A stretch of 64,000 nucleotides of DNA, from contig NC_089242.1 of NCBI RefSeq assembly GCF_000512585.2, positions 1,178,001 to 1,242,000 on the forward strand, given 5' to 3'. The notes beneath the pieces are model-generated. The model made no database searches. It saw only the letters and a list, made by a program, of their open reading frames with translations, and had not been told where the DNA came from. Of this stretch, positions 1 to 12,535 are shown piece by piece (position 1 is the first letter of the stretch; each line of letters opens with the position of its first letter). The position numbers were made by a program, and so were the translations under genes. The stretch is from Kwoniella bestiolae CBS 10118. Its lineage: Eukaryota > Basidiomycota > Tremellomycetes > Tremellales > Cryptococcaceae.

Positions 1-811
1 GTCCCCTCAAACCTCAATAAAATACGGCAAGTGGCATGCCGCGCTATAGTAAAAACCGGAGACGGATATCAATTCTCGATCAGCTAGAAGAATCAATAGT
101 CAAGAATCAAAAGCAAGCATACACTCACTTCGTCTCAGTTCGGTTTGGGCATTCCAAGCGTGATGGTATAATACTTGTACAGCCTAACAAAAGAAAGGAA
201 ATGGAGTCACCCTCCCTATCTGTGATCGATTGCCACGACCGCCACCCTTGCTTAGCGTGGGCGCAAGGCATCTTAATTAAACCAAACCATCGCATCAAAA
301 GCAATCAAAGGACGTCCCGTGCGTTCATTTCAAAACGAGTAAGCTAGTGTGATGTAAATGACGATGGATTGTTGTGTGCTCGACAATCTGTATAGGAGGA
401 TTGGTGCACCTTGTGTGGATTATCTTGCCTGTAGCTTATGAGACCACATTATCTGACCCGTAGCCGCACCTATACCTGGTGGACGAGCTCAACATGCAAC
501 GCAGATGTCAGTTCAAGAAGCATCCTTTGAAAGGTTGTACCGTCGAGAAGGCATTGTGGAGTCATACATACATGGAGATGTTTGCAAGACCAGTCATATG
601 CATCATATCCTCAGGGACATAGTGCAGTTCGCCACCAGTGAGGAGAAAGGGATTCATATCGTCGTGACACACATTCACAAAAACTGACAATAGCGTTGAA
701 GTATGAATGAGATCAAAGTCCATAGTCTCAACAGGGAGGAAGTGGGGATGCAAAACATTGATGAAGAAGAGACCATTAATGCGTGAAAAATCCGGTTTCA
801 ACCCAACCCCC
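1..811. other. Left-edge non-coding stretch
   Basis: This lies downstream of the minus-strand gene that stops at 812. Short open frames exist on both strands, but none has splice support, a recognisable domain or a credible start context. I see no RNA gene or repeat. Confidence 0.5.
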
Positions 812-1697
812 TTAAGCGAGCACGGCAACACCCATAGCAAGGCCAATGAAAGCAACGATCCCACCAACGGTGGTTCTGGCAGAAGCACCTGAGTCGGAGT
901 TGCCAGATCCAGCAGCGGAAGCTGAGGCTGAGGCTGAACCTGCTGCTGAGGCAGCTGAAGAAGCGGCAGCTGTGGCCTATACGCAGGGCACATGATTCAA
1001 TCAGAGAGACAGTTCATTTCTATTGACGAGGGGTTGACTTACACTGGAAGCATGGCTTGAAGCGATGCTGGTGGGGCTCACGAGAGTTCGCGTGGCGGAG
1101 ACCGAAGCGGAGGTGGAAGAGCCTGAGATCGCAGTTGATCCGGTGGTAGTGGAGTTTCTGCATCCCAGGGGGCCACTGTCAGCATCGAGCGTTCACTTGG
1201 ACAGATATAATAGGAGGATGAAGAGGATTGAAAACTCACGAAGAATCCGTAGAATTAATACCATTCACTATCTCCTGACATTGTTCTCTAGCTTGATCAA
1301 GCGCAAACCCAATCAAGGCTTTATCGTCATCCGAGACACCCTCAGTGTTATCTAGGATACAATTGGCACAAGTCTCGTATGCGTCGAAACCACTTGTCGA
1401 GCAGAACTCTAAACACGCATTGGTATTTTCGCTGGCGGTGCCACCTTGGCATTTGTTGGCGAGGTCGAGGGTACTGGCACACACGGAGTTGCAGGCTGCA
1501 GGTAGGTCGTCGAAACCTCCTGCTTGTCGTGATGAGAGTCTGACTGGCGTGAAAGCGGCTAACGAAATCACCAGATCAGCAAGCCTGATAGGAAGCGGCA
1601 AGATACTTCTTTAAGATGGTTCGATGGGCTTGCGGAACTCACCAGTCGAAAGGGCACCAAGAAGTGGGACCAAGGCAGCAAGTACTGTGAATTTCAT
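812..1697 (-). CDS. Secreted eight-cysteine, Ala/Ser-rich GPI-anchored-type protein (paralogue A)
   Basis: Predicted exons on the minus strand are 1697-1643, 1558-1240, 1157-1043 and 976-812, giving 217 aa. Residues 1-18 form a signal peptide (MKFTVLAALVPLLGALST). A domain with eight cysteines follows (CNSVC, KC, ACLEFC, TCANC, QC), including the segment CILDNTEGVS. Then comes a Ser/Thr/Ala-rich stalk and a C-terminal hydrophobic tail (VGGIVAFIGLAMGVAVLA), the usual layout of a GPI-anchored cell-wall or plasma-membrane protein. The introns have phases 1, 2 and 0. A second gene at 20101-21298 has the same domain order and the same three phases, so the two are paralogues. The molecular function is unknown; the cysteine pattern resembles, but is not clearly, a CFEM-like fold. 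Extracellular location is inferred from signal peptide and tail. Confidence 0.85.
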
Positions 1698-2915
1698 TTT
1701 GAGGGATTATAGAATGAAGGTATATGTGCTGCGATAATGCTCTCAGTGTCAGCTTTTGTGCATGGAACCGGCACCTTGTTGATCATAGAGGATTGCTTAC
1801 TGGTCAAGGAAAGTAGCTATATTTGGATAAGTAAAGGTTCAATCGTCAGGTGGGGTCAAGAAGGAGAAAGACTTATGCTTTTTATACATACCCCCATGAG
1901 TCTGAGTGAGCAATTGTGCGATCTCACTTTTGTGATACGATGGCTTGGCTGGACGGTTCACGCCCCAGATCTGTGCTTGGTGAACTGTGCGCGCACTGTA
2001 ACGTTTGATCACTTTCTACATCTCAGGTACAGCGATCAGATCGTCGTCGAGGGGCGTTGACAGCTACGATACTCCGCTTGTGTTAAAATGTATCGCCCGC
2101 CTGAGTAACATGCCCCAAATGGATAAGATGTTGTCCCCTACAGCTCTGTGCCCCCGTGCGCCGGTTCTGCACGACGGAGTGCGTGGTAACGGTCGAAATT
2201 GCGGCTTTTCGTGTCGGTGTCGGCGTCTCGGGCAGTTCACGTATGCGTTTAGATAACGCCGTGAGGTTCGATACGGACTGAAGACGCCAAAAGATACAGT
2301 TTCATCTTCATGAAATTGCCTCCTTGATCAAGCTAGACCCCGCTGTCAATCAGGAAAAACCGAACGTGAAACGGGGTGAAGAGCGTCACGGACAGGTTAG
2401 TGGCATGTCAACCACAACAGTGCATACTGTATACATTTGCCCATAAACCTGAAATGTACAGTATCATGGTTCTCACAACATTCGAATATTGCCTTTTTAC
2501 ACGGATTCGGATTGGCTGCCTCGGTGATTTTCCACCCTATCCCGCTCGTGTCAAATCTCAGGTTGCAGCTTTGGGGGCCAGATTGATTCCCATTTTCAGA
2601 AGTGTCTTCCCTTTCTATTGATCTGTGACTCAGTTCCTGGTCAACCATTGTACTGATGACTCAAATCGTTCGCCTTCTCAAGTTTGTGTGTCATGAGCTA
2701 AATCAAGCAGGACATCATTGTCCTTTCCTTTGATACAATATTAGCTGTGACAGATTTCAAACAGCGATAACAGGATGGGGGTCTGAGTTTCTTTATAGAC
2801 CGAGTAGTCCTTCGATCCTGTTAACAGGTATCATTCCATATCATTCCTATCTTTGATGCGTGCATAGACCATTCATCATTCAGCTGTCCACATACCCAGT
2901 CGAACCTAATTCAGG
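1698..2915. other. Intergenic stretch, no gene seen
   Basis: About 1.2 kb between the divergent secreted-protein gene and the orphan ORF at 2916. It presumably holds both promoters. The short open frames (around 1737-2256 and 2376-2648) show no domain and no splice-consistent extension. Confidence 0.5.
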
Positions 2916-3662
2916 ATGCCAGAAACGGTATTGCAAAGCGACAATCTCCCCACGACATCTACGTCGAGCCCCAGCAACAGGAAGATCTTTCCGATCTTCG
3001 ATAAGAATAATCGGATCACCAGTTCTGGGTTGATCAGTCGGACGGATGATCTACGCGCCATGGGAGTTTACATCCTTGGGACACAACTGAGTACACGCGT
3101 TGACCCATCAGGGAGCAATCAAGATATACGAAGTATCAAACCCACATTTATCCAGCATGTGGGTGACAGTCCGCCCTCTCTCTCGTGGATCGTCTTTCCT
3201 CAAATGCCTCAACACTCAGCCGTGGTGGATACATGCGAATGGGAGGGATCAAGCAGTACAACTGTATTGAATATACCTACAGACATCCCAGAACCAACGC
3301 AGAGAACTATGAGAGAGTGGCAAAGTGCGCACGGTGGACGAAACACCTTCTTCTGCACTAAGATGCAAGTTTCAAATCTCCGGAATGCTACTTGGCGATC
3401 GCCCAAGCCTATCCATCATTATACTGAAACTCCTTCTGAAGTCCAGTCAGTGGATGAAGGAAGTACGAAGTCGGGCGAGCGGCACCGAGTCACCTACGAC
3501 GAATGTACTTTGCAAAATGTTAATTCCTGGTGTGAATTCGTCCTCAACAGGAATCATCCCATTAGTGGACTGAGCGAAACGGATAGAGCCGGCCTCCTAC
3601 CCACCAAAGAAGAATTCACTCATATGGTCGAGCTCACTGACCCGTCAGGAGAGCTGGATTAG
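2916..3662 (+). CDS. Hypothetical single-exon protein, 248 aa
   Basis: An uninterrupted ATG-to-stop frame of 248 codons. I do not recognise the family. The N-terminus is Ser/Thr-rich and polar, there is no signal peptide or membrane segment, and no repeated motif; four cysteines are scattered (DTCEW, FFCTK, DECTL, SWCEF). It stands out because most recognised genes in this window have several introns. It could be a fast-evolving lineage-specific gene or a chance long frame. Its length and clean start after an A/T-rich leader favour a gene, but no homology supports it. Confidence 0.5.
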   Translation: MPETVLQSDNLPTTSTSSPSNRKIFPIFDKNNRITSSGLISRTDDLRAMGVYILGTQLSTRVDPSGSNQDIRSIKPTFIQHVGDSPPSLSWIVFPQMPQHSAVVDTCEWEGSSSTTVLNIPTDIPEPTQRTMREWQSAHGGRNTFFCTKMQVSNLRNATWRSPKPIHHYTETPSEVQSVDEGSTKSGERHRVTYDECTLQNVNSWCEFVLNRNHPISGLSETDRAGLLPTKEEFTHMVELTDPSGELD

Positions 3663-4070
3663 CCTGCATTGAAATGATGCGGAATACGCTAGCTGTGAAC
3701 GATTGGGAGGTTTAGATACGTCAGACCTATGAATTGTATCCTCATTCTTGAAGGTATATTACGTTTTGAGAGAGAACATGGTAGATAGCTTTCGAAAGAC
3801 TTCGCTCTGTCGGTTCTTCAGAGGATGTGGTCCCACGTACTAACAACCGGCAACGTTCCGCACGGAGGATGACAACGTGTGAAACACATGAGAATTGGTA
3901 GTCCGTCATGGCTCTGCTGAACGTCAGGTTCATCACTGTTGCGAAACCTGGTGAGCAAGACGACGTGAATTGTATTTACTCAAGCTTACTGCAGTATGTC
4001 TAAACGAATCAGGACATGACATACTGTACATGACTGCACATGGCAGTGGAAGAATCCATTTCGAGATGGA
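3663..4070. other. Short intergenic spacer
   Basis: About 400 bp between the 3' ends of the orphan ORF and COQ4 (convergent arrangement). It probably holds the two 3' UTRs. Nothing else seen. Confidence 0.5.
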
Positions 4071-5236
4071 TTACCATTCCTCCGGCTCGTCTATCCATTC
4101 CCCCTTCCTCCTCAACTCCCTCTCCTCCTCCCTTATTTTCCTATACCCACCCCACCTCCCCTCAACACCCTCATGATCATTCCTTTTCACCCCCAATTCT
4201 CTCCGCAGTTCTCCTGTACCCTGCTCCCACCTCTTCTCCCAATATACCCCTACAAGGCTCTTCCCCTGTTTACCCTCCCGCAGAGCCCATGGTACCCAGT
4301 CCCTCAACCATGTCTCTCGTCTTTTCAAACGGAATGGGCCAAATGTCGACGAAAGCGCTGCGACGGGGAGAGACATGTTGGAGAATTCGAATACTTTTAG
4401 TGAGAGTTCGTGCGGCAGGGTTGGTGGGAGTGAAAAGAGGGTGTGGTATAGGTCGTGTGTCTGGCGGTAGCGGAGCATTGTGTAGGCTAATGTTGGGGAG
4501 TCTATGTACTGGACCTGCAATGGTAAGTTGATTAGCTGAACCACAGCCGCGTAATATGTAGGCCTATCGATCATACGCCCAAGCGCGAGTGAAGAACTTG
4601 GATACTAGTGATATACCTCAAATCGCATTCTCCAGTGTGTGTCCCTTCCATGGAAGGGAGTCTACATGACCTGTAATCCTTGCCTCCAATCACGTCTTCA
4701 TCATTCCTGACCATCCTCTCTCTTAATATTTGATCATACCTCACTCGAAATGAATCACTCACAGGTGCCCTCGCATCCGGATCCAACTTCCCATCATCCA
4801 ACCACTCCCAATACTCTCTCCCCAGCGTCCCTCTCTTCAAGTCCCTCAAGCCTACAAGCGTATCAGAAGTAATCACCGGTCGATCCTTCAATATCTGTCT
4901 ACCTTCAGGATGAAGGGTCATTCGATGGTGCAAGGAGGGTAAGAACGTCGAAGCTGTCGATTCCGATAGGGAAGCGACGAGATCGCCTCGGGAGGTCCAT
5001 ACGCCCATTAGGCCCGATCCGACTGCCAGTAGGGCATTCTGGGAGACGGAGAGGGGGGTGTGGCCTGGGTAGTTTATTGGTCGTTGGGTGGGGGCGAGGA
5101 GGCGGAGGGAGGGTTTCATGGTGAGGTGGATTGAGATGCCAAGTGGATTACCGATGAAATGTTGTAAGGCGATGATTGGATTGATGTTCTTTCTTAATAG
5201 TTCTGTCGGGAGTGTGTTCTGTGTCTGTGCCTCCAT
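4071..5236 (-). CDS. COQ4: Ubiquinone biosynthesis protein Coq4, mitochondrial
   Basis: Coq4 is a matrix-side peripheral inner-membrane protein that organises the coenzyme Q biosynthetic complex and takes part in C1 processing of the ring. Exons are 5236-4763 and 4514-4071, joined at phase 0 to give 305 aa. The family signature is plain: the N-terminal block [19 protein letters not shown], the block [14 protein letters not shown], and the metal-binding motif HDxxHx11E (H178, D179, H182, E194), followed by [19 protein letters not shown]. The 5' ATG at 5236 gives a long leader; an internal ATG at 5119 starts [14 protein letters not shown], which looks like a mitochondrial presequence and would give 266 aa. 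Either start is possible and the downstream one is attractive. The 3' end carries a charged Arg/Glu-rich tail. Confidence 0.93.
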
Positions 5237-5581
5237 GACATTGAGCGATTAACGGTGAACGATGATGGGATTATGATGAAGATGTAAATGTCATTAGTCT
5301 TGTCCAAACCATCACAACATCGTCTTTGGACATTCTTCGAAGGAATCGACAACTTCCGACGGGACGAGTTCACTCACCCCACGTGGTGGTTCTCTTGATA
5401 AAACTGACCCATTTCTCTCTGGACGCAGATGCATCCATAACATTAATGTGCATGCTGTCCTGAGGGTTCATGTCCATTTGGACTAGACCATATCCATATT
5501 CACGAGTGTACAACAAATCATTCTACCCAAATCCCAAATAAGCGAAAGTCCCTCAGATCCGATAATCTACCATCTACCAAA
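5237..5581. other. Spacer between COQ4 promoter and condensin gene 3' end
   Basis: About 345 bp. It should hold the COQ4 promoter and the 3' UTR of the condensin gene, both on the minus strand. Nothing else seen. Confidence 0.5.
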
Positions 5582-8500
5582 TCACTCATCCTCCTCTTCA
5601 TCCTCATCCTCACTCTCCACCACCTTCCTCCTCCCACCTCTCCTAGCTTTGGGCGGCGGTGCCTTCTTCGGCTGTGCTTTACCTGCACCTCTCGTAGATC
5701 GCTGAGCCGGAACCGGAGCAGGAGTGGCCTCCTCTTCATCCACGTTCTCATCATCCTCATCATCAGGCGTGATTGCTTTCTTACCCCTTCCTGAAGCCTG
5801 GGGTCTTTTAGCTGCTCTTCGTTTGGCTGCTTTGGTCTTTCGTAGGACGTCTGCTTCTAATGCTTGATCTTCTAATCCCTTGGCTTGGTGTTCAGTGAGA
5901 ATCTGCCATGGATGTACGATCAGCACGCTACGTTCTTCTCATTGGACAGCCCTTAAACTCTAACTTACAGCTTCGAACTCCTTCAATTCAGTTTCAGGTT
6001 TGTTAGCAGCTTTGTTTGCCCGTGCCTATCGATCGTGGTCAGCTTTCGCCTGATGGAAGAAACAGGGGAGCTAGCTTACCTTAGCGAGGATCTCGGTGAA
6101 TCGTCTAAACACAGTCTCTTCGTGCAGCTTGTCTTGGTAGAATGGTAATCTATTCCGAATGTAAATAGTCAGCTTCTGTGTCCGTGTGGTGAGACAGTAC
6201 AAAGAAGCTGTAACTCACCCTTCAATGAGTTTCTTCATCGAACGTTCAGATTTGAAAGGTAACAACGACAGACAGAACGAGATATCTCTCCATTGTCTTT
6301 CTTCCGTGGCTAATCTGAATCGTTGACATAGCTTCTCGACGATCGATTCAGCTTGCTTGTCCTACAATATGAGACAAATCAGCGTCAGCTTCCACTCATT
6401 CACTTCGGTGAACTAGCGCAAAACCTCCTAGGTCCAGCAGAACCTTGCACAATATTCGCCACTCCAACAAGAGAAACGGAGAAGGAACAAACCAAAACTC
6501 ACCTTCTCAATAAAAGTGAAAATAAACCTCATAGTCCTCTCAAAAGTGTCCTCATCAACCTTATGAGCCCCCACACTCAAATGACTGATAACATCCTGCA
6601 AGTTGTTATACAGTGCGTTGTCCTTGGTCGACAGTTCAGTGAAGAACAATTTCGCCAGATCGGAAATCCTATTATCTTTATCTTCTAAGCATTTGGCCAT
6701 TTCTCCTAGTTGACCTTTCACCTTGATCATTCCATTCAGAATTAGATGGGTAAGTACCATTAGGGTATTCTTCTTGACTATTGGGTCGGGGTCGGATAGA
6801 CCCTGGTATAGCCTTTCGGAATTCTATGGGCGAACAGTATATTGAATCAGTATTTGACGATAGTAGGATTTTCACGGTTGTGAGGATGAAGTAGACAACC
6901 AAGGACAGTCGTTGAATTATGAACGGCAAACTCACATCATCTATCATACTTCCCCAGCAGACCGCAATATCACCCAAAGCAATGACGATATTACTCCTAA
7001 CCACCGGATCTCTACTAGTCTCCAGTATCTTGAAGAGGAGCAGCAAGTGAGATTCGCAGAATTGCGCAGAAACACACATGAGCTTGGTGAGTGACAGAGT
7101 GGCAGCTTGCCGGAGGGAGGGGTTCTAGGTGGTCAAAACGAGACATCAGCTTGTCATTCTCACCTCGCATGCAGGAGTTGAAAGACGAGAACATTCCGAA
7201 TGTGCACCACAACAAGCGCAGAAACCCACCTTGTACCTCTTGGGACTCGCACAGATTCCAGCAATCATAGGTCCATACACAGCTAGCAAGCTCTTATCGC
7301 CGAATAACAGCTCCCTCTCCCTGATCCCAGAAATCAGTTCACCAATATCATCCTCGGCATTTCCAGCTACGGCATCGAGATCGTTTGAATCTTTTTCGGC
7401 AGCTTTGGCGGCGGCTTTCTCTGCAATGATCAAAGAAAGAGAATTAGCATCTCGCGATGACACCTTGAGCATGATCTGTCGTTTTTCTTCTTCACATCTG
7501 AGATCGCGTATAGAGCATTGCTCTGATTGTCGTAAAGTGGAAGATCGTAAGTCAGACTCACGCTTAGCAGTCTCATCCTTCCTCCTCTTAAACTCCCTCT
7601 CCACCAATTCAAGGTAAACGATATGTTTGATAGCCACATGTCCAACGACAAATACCAATTGAGCCAACTTGAACGACCCGATCTGATCTTTCGTTCCTCT
7701 TTCCTGCTCTTGCTGAGACGAAGGTGGGGGTGTAGCTTCGTTGTGAGCTTCCTGTGTAGCTTCGCCATCCACTTGCATGTCTTCTTGAGCGTTTTCACCG
7801 GTACTCTCATTGTTCTCCTGGGATGGTGAAGTACCATCCTGGCCCGAAGAGGGTTTCTCGAATACTTTGACAGTCAGATCTTTTATGAGTTCCGAACACA
7901 GCGCATCAGGCTGTTCACCCAATAAATAAATCGTGTTGATAGCTTGTTCGGCCATACTGAACCACTGGGGCGATTTAGGTGAATGTTCAATTATCTCTTG
8001 TAATTTGACGAAGATGGGGTTATCCATTGGTAATCTCATGGTTTTATCGCTCAATGAACCTGTATCCAAAGTAAAACATATGAGCTGAGAGAGCCCTTGG
8101 TGGTTGATACGACAATCGAGAGATGGATGTAGGAAGTCATGCTTACCTTTGACTTTCTTGGCTGATCCACCTAACCTCTGCAAGGCTATACAAGTGTATC
8201 TGGCCAGGACGAGATCATGCTAAATCAAGTAACAGCACAATCAAGTAACAGCACAATCAGCTATCGAAATATTTCGGGTCCCTGTGAGAAAGTCTAGCTT
8301 ACCATCCCCAGATGTCCCAAACCAATCTTCAACAACGCCTCGACCCGTTCAGTGACCACCTCTCTTCTTGCTAGAGCTAACATCCCAAGAATGATGATCG
8401 AACCTTGACGCTGAGCTTTGGGGATCTCCTGGTCGGTACCTGGTCAGGCAACAAACAGTGCACTTTAGCATAAAAAATAAATCCTAACGATTTGACTTGG

Positions 8501-11068
8501 AAAGCCCAGAAGGTCTGGATGGGGGAAACTCACTATACACCTGCCATAGCTTATTCACCACATCATTATGCACCCCTCCCTCAGCCATCATAGTGCGCAT
8601 CAACTCCTCCAACGAAGTCAGCTCAGCGAGGGTCGCACCGTACGTTCGTCTGCAGAAATAGACACCATCAGCTTAATCCCTTCCCATCCGAAACTGAGCA
8701 TTCAAGGAGAAAAGCAAACTCACTCAATCATATTCTTCGCAATCCTACTGACCTGCTGTTTGGGTGTCAGATCAGGCACAACATCAAAATACAAACTCCT
8801 ATAACAATCTATCAAATTCGCTCTTATCCCTTTGGTATTCCCTTCTACCGCCCCACCAGCATTGGTACCATCTTCATTGGTAGTAGTTGGCGCAGGAACA
8901 GTCGAATTGTTGTCCTTGGTCCAGATGAGATGTAACATAGTTTTGATCCCGACTTCATAAGACTGAAGATCGTATTCATATGCCACTCTGAAAAACCGCA
9001 TCGCTTCGAGTACCTCCGTTTTGGTGGTGGATACCAATAACTGAGACAGGGTCGGAATAGCCCCTTCTAACTGGTTGATGAATTTCAAAGCGTCTGAATA
9101 ATATTTCTTGGTAAGACGTAATTTGTGGATCAGTTCAGGATCCAAAGTGGATTGTTCAGCTTGGATACCGGTGATGTCCAATTGTGATTGTCTTGGTTTT
9201 TTGCTCTTGCGTTCTTGCTTCACTGCTCGAGGCGTACCTTCCCCATCGCCATCTACGTCTTCTTCCACTTCTTCTGCCTCTTCCTCTTCCTGCTCGTCAT
9301 CTTTGTGTTGCGATTCATCTTGATCCTCCCCATCGACCATGCCTACATCCCGCTTGGCCTTCTCCAACTCGACAGCATCGACTTTATCCAACTCCGCGGC
9401 GATCTTGTCGTATCGGTCTTGCCATTCTCCGAGGTTCAGCGTACCACCATGCAGAGCACCGAAAGGATGGGTCTCGAGGAGTTTGCAGAGAAGCTGAATG
9501 GCGTATCGTCGAGCGGAGGAAGTCTTGTCTTCAAGGGTACGGATGGTGAGCTCGGTGATTTGGTGGCGCTGTTTAGGGAATTTGGCGGGGAGGCTGAAAG
9601 TTTAAACGGATTAGTGAAAGTAGAGGTGAAATTGAGATATCATGATTTGATGCGAGAGAGGGGATTCGTCAAAAGTAAACACTCACTCGCATAGCTTGAT
9701 GATTGTCGTCAAGACCTTGCATCTGACCCAACTGTTCAGATCTAAGAACCTTTCCATGAGCAGTTCGAAGTATCTCTTGATCTGCTTCGCTTTCTGTTCT
9801 TCATCCCCTTCGTCCGATAATGATAGGTCTCTAATGAGAATACCAATGATCTCTACTATGGCCATTCGCATGGGATGCGCCTGCGTGAAAAAGATATCAG
9901 TACACGTCTACATTACTGGAAGAATCCCTGATCACACTATCGAAGAGGCGGATAAGGAAAAAGGGGAGAATTATTCGAGTGTTGAAGACCCGAAGGCAGG
10001 GGAAGGATGACAAAGAACTTGTATTCTGTGTTGAATAACCAAAACGAAAACATCACTCACATCACTATCCAAATGTCCCAACAACAACGCCATCTGCTTA
10101 GCCACCACCCTCGGCGAAAGTTCCGCCAACTTAATCAAGAATCTACTAAAACTCCTCGGACCCTTCACATCATTATGCGCAAAAGTCTTTGTCGACACGT
10201 CCCGTAACACTTCCTCGGAGAGTTGCGTAAAATCAAATTCTTTCTCAAGGATCGACAAGAGTTCAGCCATAGGTTCAGAGAAATGTTCGAAATACGTTAA
10301 ATTCTGTATAATCGATGTCTGCGCTCCGAACGAATGACCATGGAATTTAACCGATAGGCAAATAATCTTGTATATCCCCAGCTTGATCTCTTGATTCTTG
10401 AGGTATAATTCGTTCTCTGCTAGTTGGTATGATGGTTTGGAGAAGCATGAGATGAATGATTCCTTCTCTGAACTTGTGCGCCATATCCTTCCTGAGGGGA
10501 TTCGCAGTACCCTATGAATCGTCGATAGAACAAAAGGGATTTGTTCGACCCATGCGAATCCTGTTGAAGAAGAACTTTTCGCTGTGGTCTTCTTCTTCCC
10601 CTTTCCTGTCGTTGTGGTTGTTGACCCATCAGAAGATTTACCTGCCCCCCTTTCGGCGGAGATGATAAACCACTGTAAGAGGAATGCCCACATTTCTAAA
10701 GGCTGTTTATGTACCATCGGAGCATCTATATCGTCCGTCTGGAATCCTTGCAATCCCACCAGCCCAATCACTGCATTCGAGTGGTTGCTCAGACTGGATA
10801 ATATCACATCTAAAAGTTTGGTAAGGATTGGTCCTGTTATATTTGGTGAGTCGGAGTATTTGAGGATGGATTGGAATACGTCGAATGTGGATGGCTGGGA
10901 ATGTACGATCGATTCTGGGTCATGTACTATCGATTCGATTGCTGAGGAGAGGGATTCGTCGATGGTCGATGTGCGCTGGGAGGGGATGTCGATCTCCGCG
11001 GGGATGTGGTACAGTGAGAGGTCGGAGAGGGATAGGAGGGATTCTTGGAGGTTGAATTCTTCCGACAT
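5582..11068 (-). CDS. cnd1: Condensin complex subunit 1 (Cnd1/Ycs4/CAP-D2)
   Basis: A HEAT-repeat subunit of condensin that binds the kleisin and DNA during mitotic chromosome compaction. Predicted exons (minus strand): 11068-10061, 9880-9687, 9593-8724, 8649-8534, 8439-8303, 8219-8147, 8059-7562, 7420-7230, 7124-6936, 6823-6503, 6361-6219, 6149-6080, 6025-5969, 5902-5582. They close in frame to 1395 aa, matching the family's usual length. Recognisable family blocks are FSRFLIKLAELSPRVVAKQM, the junction MRMAIVEIIG, CKLLETHPFGALHGGTLNL, VRSNIVIALGDIA, and KDKQAESIVEKLCQRFRLA. An acidic linker lies near the middle and the C-terminus is a Lys-rich, acidic disordered tail, a typical phosphorylation region. 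One uncertainty: the intron at 7421-7561 could be partly exonic, because 7523-7561 is stop-free and a multiple of three. Confidence 0.95.
8223..8254. repeat. 16-bp tandem duplication inside a condensin intron
   Basis: The unit AATCAAGTAACAGCAC occurs twice back to back within the intron between 8302 and 8220. It is a local duplication with no evident function. Confidence 0.8.
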
Positions 11069-11444
11069 GGTGATGATGCTCCCCTTGGGACGAGGTTGGC
11101 CAGGCGATAGAGCTGAGATGTAATTGCGAAAAGGTCGAGATCAGCCCTTGACGGGAGACACTTCTGGCGGTAGTGGGTATATATGTATCACGGACGAGGA
11201 CGACGGTTGGTGTGGTCAATTAAAGAGTCAAGAGCGAAGCAAGAGGAAGGATTTATTTGGTTTATGAGATATTTGTTTGTTTACGCTACGCGTCGTTCGT
11301 TACCACACAAAACACGCGACATCAATCATTATTACTCAAAATGGCAATTATCACCTCCACCTTCATAGACGTAATGCAAGAGCATACATGCGATAATACT
11401 ATGCATATATATGTGTAAAAGAAGACAACCTCAGAGTGAGCAAT
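11069..11444. other. Spacer between condensin promoter and GLTP 3' end
   Basis: About 375 bp between two minus-strand genes, holding the condensin promoter and the GLTP 3' UTR. Nothing else seen. Confidence 0.5.
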
Positions 11445-12535
11445 CTAAATCTCACCATATCCACCAGCCTTGAAGACACCTTCTTCCTTGGCTACGATAT
11501 CTTGAAGAGCTTTGAGCCAAGCTTCAAGTTTGGGTAAGACCTCTGATTGGGGTTCACCCAATTTGGGGTAGAAGGTGGCTCTGTAGGGACATGCTTTCAT
11601 TGCGAGCTAAATAGTTGACGAACAATGTAAGCGAGTCACTCAATACAGCTTCTCTACTCTAGTCTCAAAGCAAACGCCTCCTCTGAAACAGAGAAAGAAC
11701 CATTGGAAACAGGACCACCCCACTCACATAAAATACAGGTCGTACCATCATCCCATGATACTTCTTCAAACTCCCCTCATAACCCTTCGTGAAACTTGCA
11801 CTCAACTCTTCCTCGGGGTTATCCAAGTTGTACTTCAGACCCAGAGAGGTGAACTTCAATCCTCTCAATAACCACATCAAGGCATCAGTCGCGACTCGGT
11901 CCTTGGCTTTAGGGATGTTGGCCTTCTCAGCAGCGAGGAGGGATTCGAGCGTCTTGCCGGAATCGGGGTTCTGGGCGAGGTAGGCTCGGACTTTCTAGCA
12001 ATACCATATCAAATGTATATGTCAATCATGCTGGTATATGTAATGGTGGATAGGGAAAGTGGTTGAGCTTGAGTCCACTCACTGCGATGTTACCTGTCAA
12101 GTCATTCTGAACAACAACGAAAGCTGGGTTACCGAAGAGACCTATCTCAGTATTACCTCGATATCAGCTACGATCTTTCATGGAACGGTGTCATCATAGC
12201 TGATCTGATATAGGGGACCTCACTCACCAAAGATCTTGACCAGGTTCTCGGCAGCCTCAAGGAACTCAGCGGTATCCACACCAGCCTCTGTGATGGTCAC
12301 TTCGGTGAAGGACTAGCCAAGTGTAGCAATGTTAGCTTCTACGATCTCACTAGTATGATGCTGCAACCCATCACTGTTCACCATGAGAGACATGGACTGG
12401 TGATGTCCCGAACAGTCGCCCAGACCGCCACGACACGAGCGATCAATAGGGCAAGGGACCGCGAGGAAGTGGAAGAGATAGATCACGGTACCAACTCACC
12501 TTTGTGATAGTCTCGAAGAACTGAGGTTGAGCCAT
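11445..12535 (-). CDS. Glycolipid transfer protein (GLTP fold)
   Basis: A cytosolic all-helical protein that carries a single glycosphingolipid between membranes, probably glucosylceramide in this fungus. Exons are 12535-12500, 12312-12228, 12141-12083, 11994-11728 and 11606-11445, giving 202 aa, close to the family length. The glycolipid headgroup residues are all present: D54 and N58 in NDLTGN, K61, W101 in ALMWLLRGLKF, and H140 in KKYHGM. The first exon is only 36 nt and holds MAQPQFFETITK. It is divergent from the proteasome gene, with a shared promoter of about 400 bp. Identification is firm; substrate is inferred from the family. Confidence 0.95.

Noticed and set aside
4040..4531. Plus-strand frame of 163 codons
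   Set aside because: Antisense shadow of the second COQ4 exon, which has clear homology on the minus strand.
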